Origin: an uncultured Moraxella sp.
Lineage (GTDB): Bacteria > Pseudomonadota > Gammaproteobacteria > Pseudomonadales > Moraxellaceae
NCBI GenBank assembly: GCA_937889485.1
Contig: CALAPG010000021.1
Span: forward strand, 1 to 6,064
Direction: 5' to 3'
DNA length: 6,064 bases
Position 1 is the first letter of the stretch. Each line of letters starts with the position of its first letter. Under the pieces are notes generated by a model. It saw only the letters and a list, made by a program, of their open reading frames with translations. It searched no databases and had not been told where the DNA came from. The translations under genes were made by a program, and so were the position numbers. Shown here piece by piece: positions 5,708 to 6,064 of this stretch.

Positions 5708-6051
5708 ATACCCCACTGGCTTTTTGGCTAAAAAACCGCATCAAGGGCTTGATTTTACTCACCGCGCTCACCCCTTCGCTGCGTAGCTGCTGAATTGGGC
5801 GAAATTGATTGCCAAATAGCCAATTAATTCCCGAAAAACTGTGCATCATCATGGCGTTATTGGCGTAGCGCGCACGCTCATAGCGCTGTAATGTGGCATA
5901 ACTTGCCCATAGCTTACTGCCTGAGCGTTGCCAATCTTTTTGCAAAATATCAGCCAATGCAATGACATCAAGCATGCCTAAATTTAGCCCCTGCCCTGCC
6001 AGCGGATGCACCCCATGCGCAGCATCGCCAATGAGTGCCAAATTGGGTTTG
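5706..6051 (-). CDS. UbiH/UbiF/UbiI/COQ6-family FAD-dependent monooxygenase, N-terminus missing
   Basis: Only the C-terminal third of about 115 residues is present; the rest lies beyond the right edge. The visible part opens with KPNLALIGDAAHGVHPLAGQ and continues GLNLGMLDV, the GD motif that binds the FAD ribityl and phosphate groups in class A flavin monooxygenases and is near-diagnostic of ubiquinone hydroxylases. The family tail follows: LQRYERARYANNAMMM, a LFGN..RPIQQLRSEG stretch, and a short end, SQKASGV. These enzymes hydroxylate the aromatic ring of polyprenylphenol intermediates at the inner membrane. Which position is modified (UbiI, UbiH or UbiF) cannot be told from this fragment, so no symbol is given. 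A TTG at 6041-6039 is not the start: the frame continues upstream through Asn, Pro and Lys until the adapter at 6052. Confidence 0.93.
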
Positions 6052-6064
6052 AGATCGGAAGAGC
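6052..6064. other. Illumina adapter remnant at contig end
   Basis: The final 13 bases, AGATCGGAAGAGC, are identical to the common Illumina TruSeq adapter start. They interrupt the Ubi hydroxylase frame at the contig edge. This is a sequencing artefact, not genomic DNA, and should be trimmed. Confidence 0.95.

Noticed and set aside
1..6064. Mobile element, CRISPR array, defence island, toxin-antitoxin pair, tRNA or rRNA
   Set aside because: I looked on both strands and saw no transposase, terminal repeats, spaced direct repeats, paired small genes or cloverleaf sequences. The content is ordinary chromosomal genes.

Overview
This window looks like one complete draft-assembly contig from a gamma-proteobacterium. 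By eye the GC content is moderate (low to mid 40s percent). The mix of genes suggests Moraxellaceae (a Moraxella, Psychrobacter or Acinetobacter relative): a purE, a bacterial bestrophin, a rhomboid protease, a ubiquinone-pathway hydroxylase, and an OmpA-domain protein of a type I associate with that family. The taxonomy is inference from memory, not a search. The last 13 bases (6052-6064) are exactly the common Illumina adapter 13-mer, so the right end is a library artefact and not genome.

Layout. Minus strand, read from the left edge: a lipoprotein gene cut off at its 3' end (1-589), then purE (700-1236), preceded by a strong rho-independent hairpin (1273-1300). Next, reading transcription from right to left, is a compact three-gene minus-strand unit: rhomboid protease (3272-3901), PPP-like metallophosphatase (2307-3251) and bestrophin-type anion channel (1347-2261). 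A 575-base divergent intergenic region (3902-4476) separates this unit from a plus-strand gene for an inner-membrane-anchored OmpA/peptidoglycan-binding protein (4477-5652). That gene converges on the 3' end of a UbiH/UbiF/UbiI-family monooxygenase on the minus strand (5706 to the contig end). The two share a bidirectional terminator (5680-5707).

Functionally this is mostly ordinary chromosomal housekeeping and envelope content: purine synthesis (PurE), ubiquinone synthesis (Ubi hydroxylase), membrane proteolysis, an anion channel and a cell-wall-binding protein. I see no mobile elements, CRISPR arrays, tRNA or rRNA genes, toxin-antitoxin pairs or defence modules, and nothing that amounts to a new multi-gene system. 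The points that deserve a second look are the architecture of the OmpA-domain protein, an Arg-to-Cys change in an otherwise conserved bestrophin motif, a possible promoter-proximal hairpin leader before purE, dyads and nested inverted repeats in the divergent intergenic region, an unrecognised truncated lipoprotein, and the adapter contamination.
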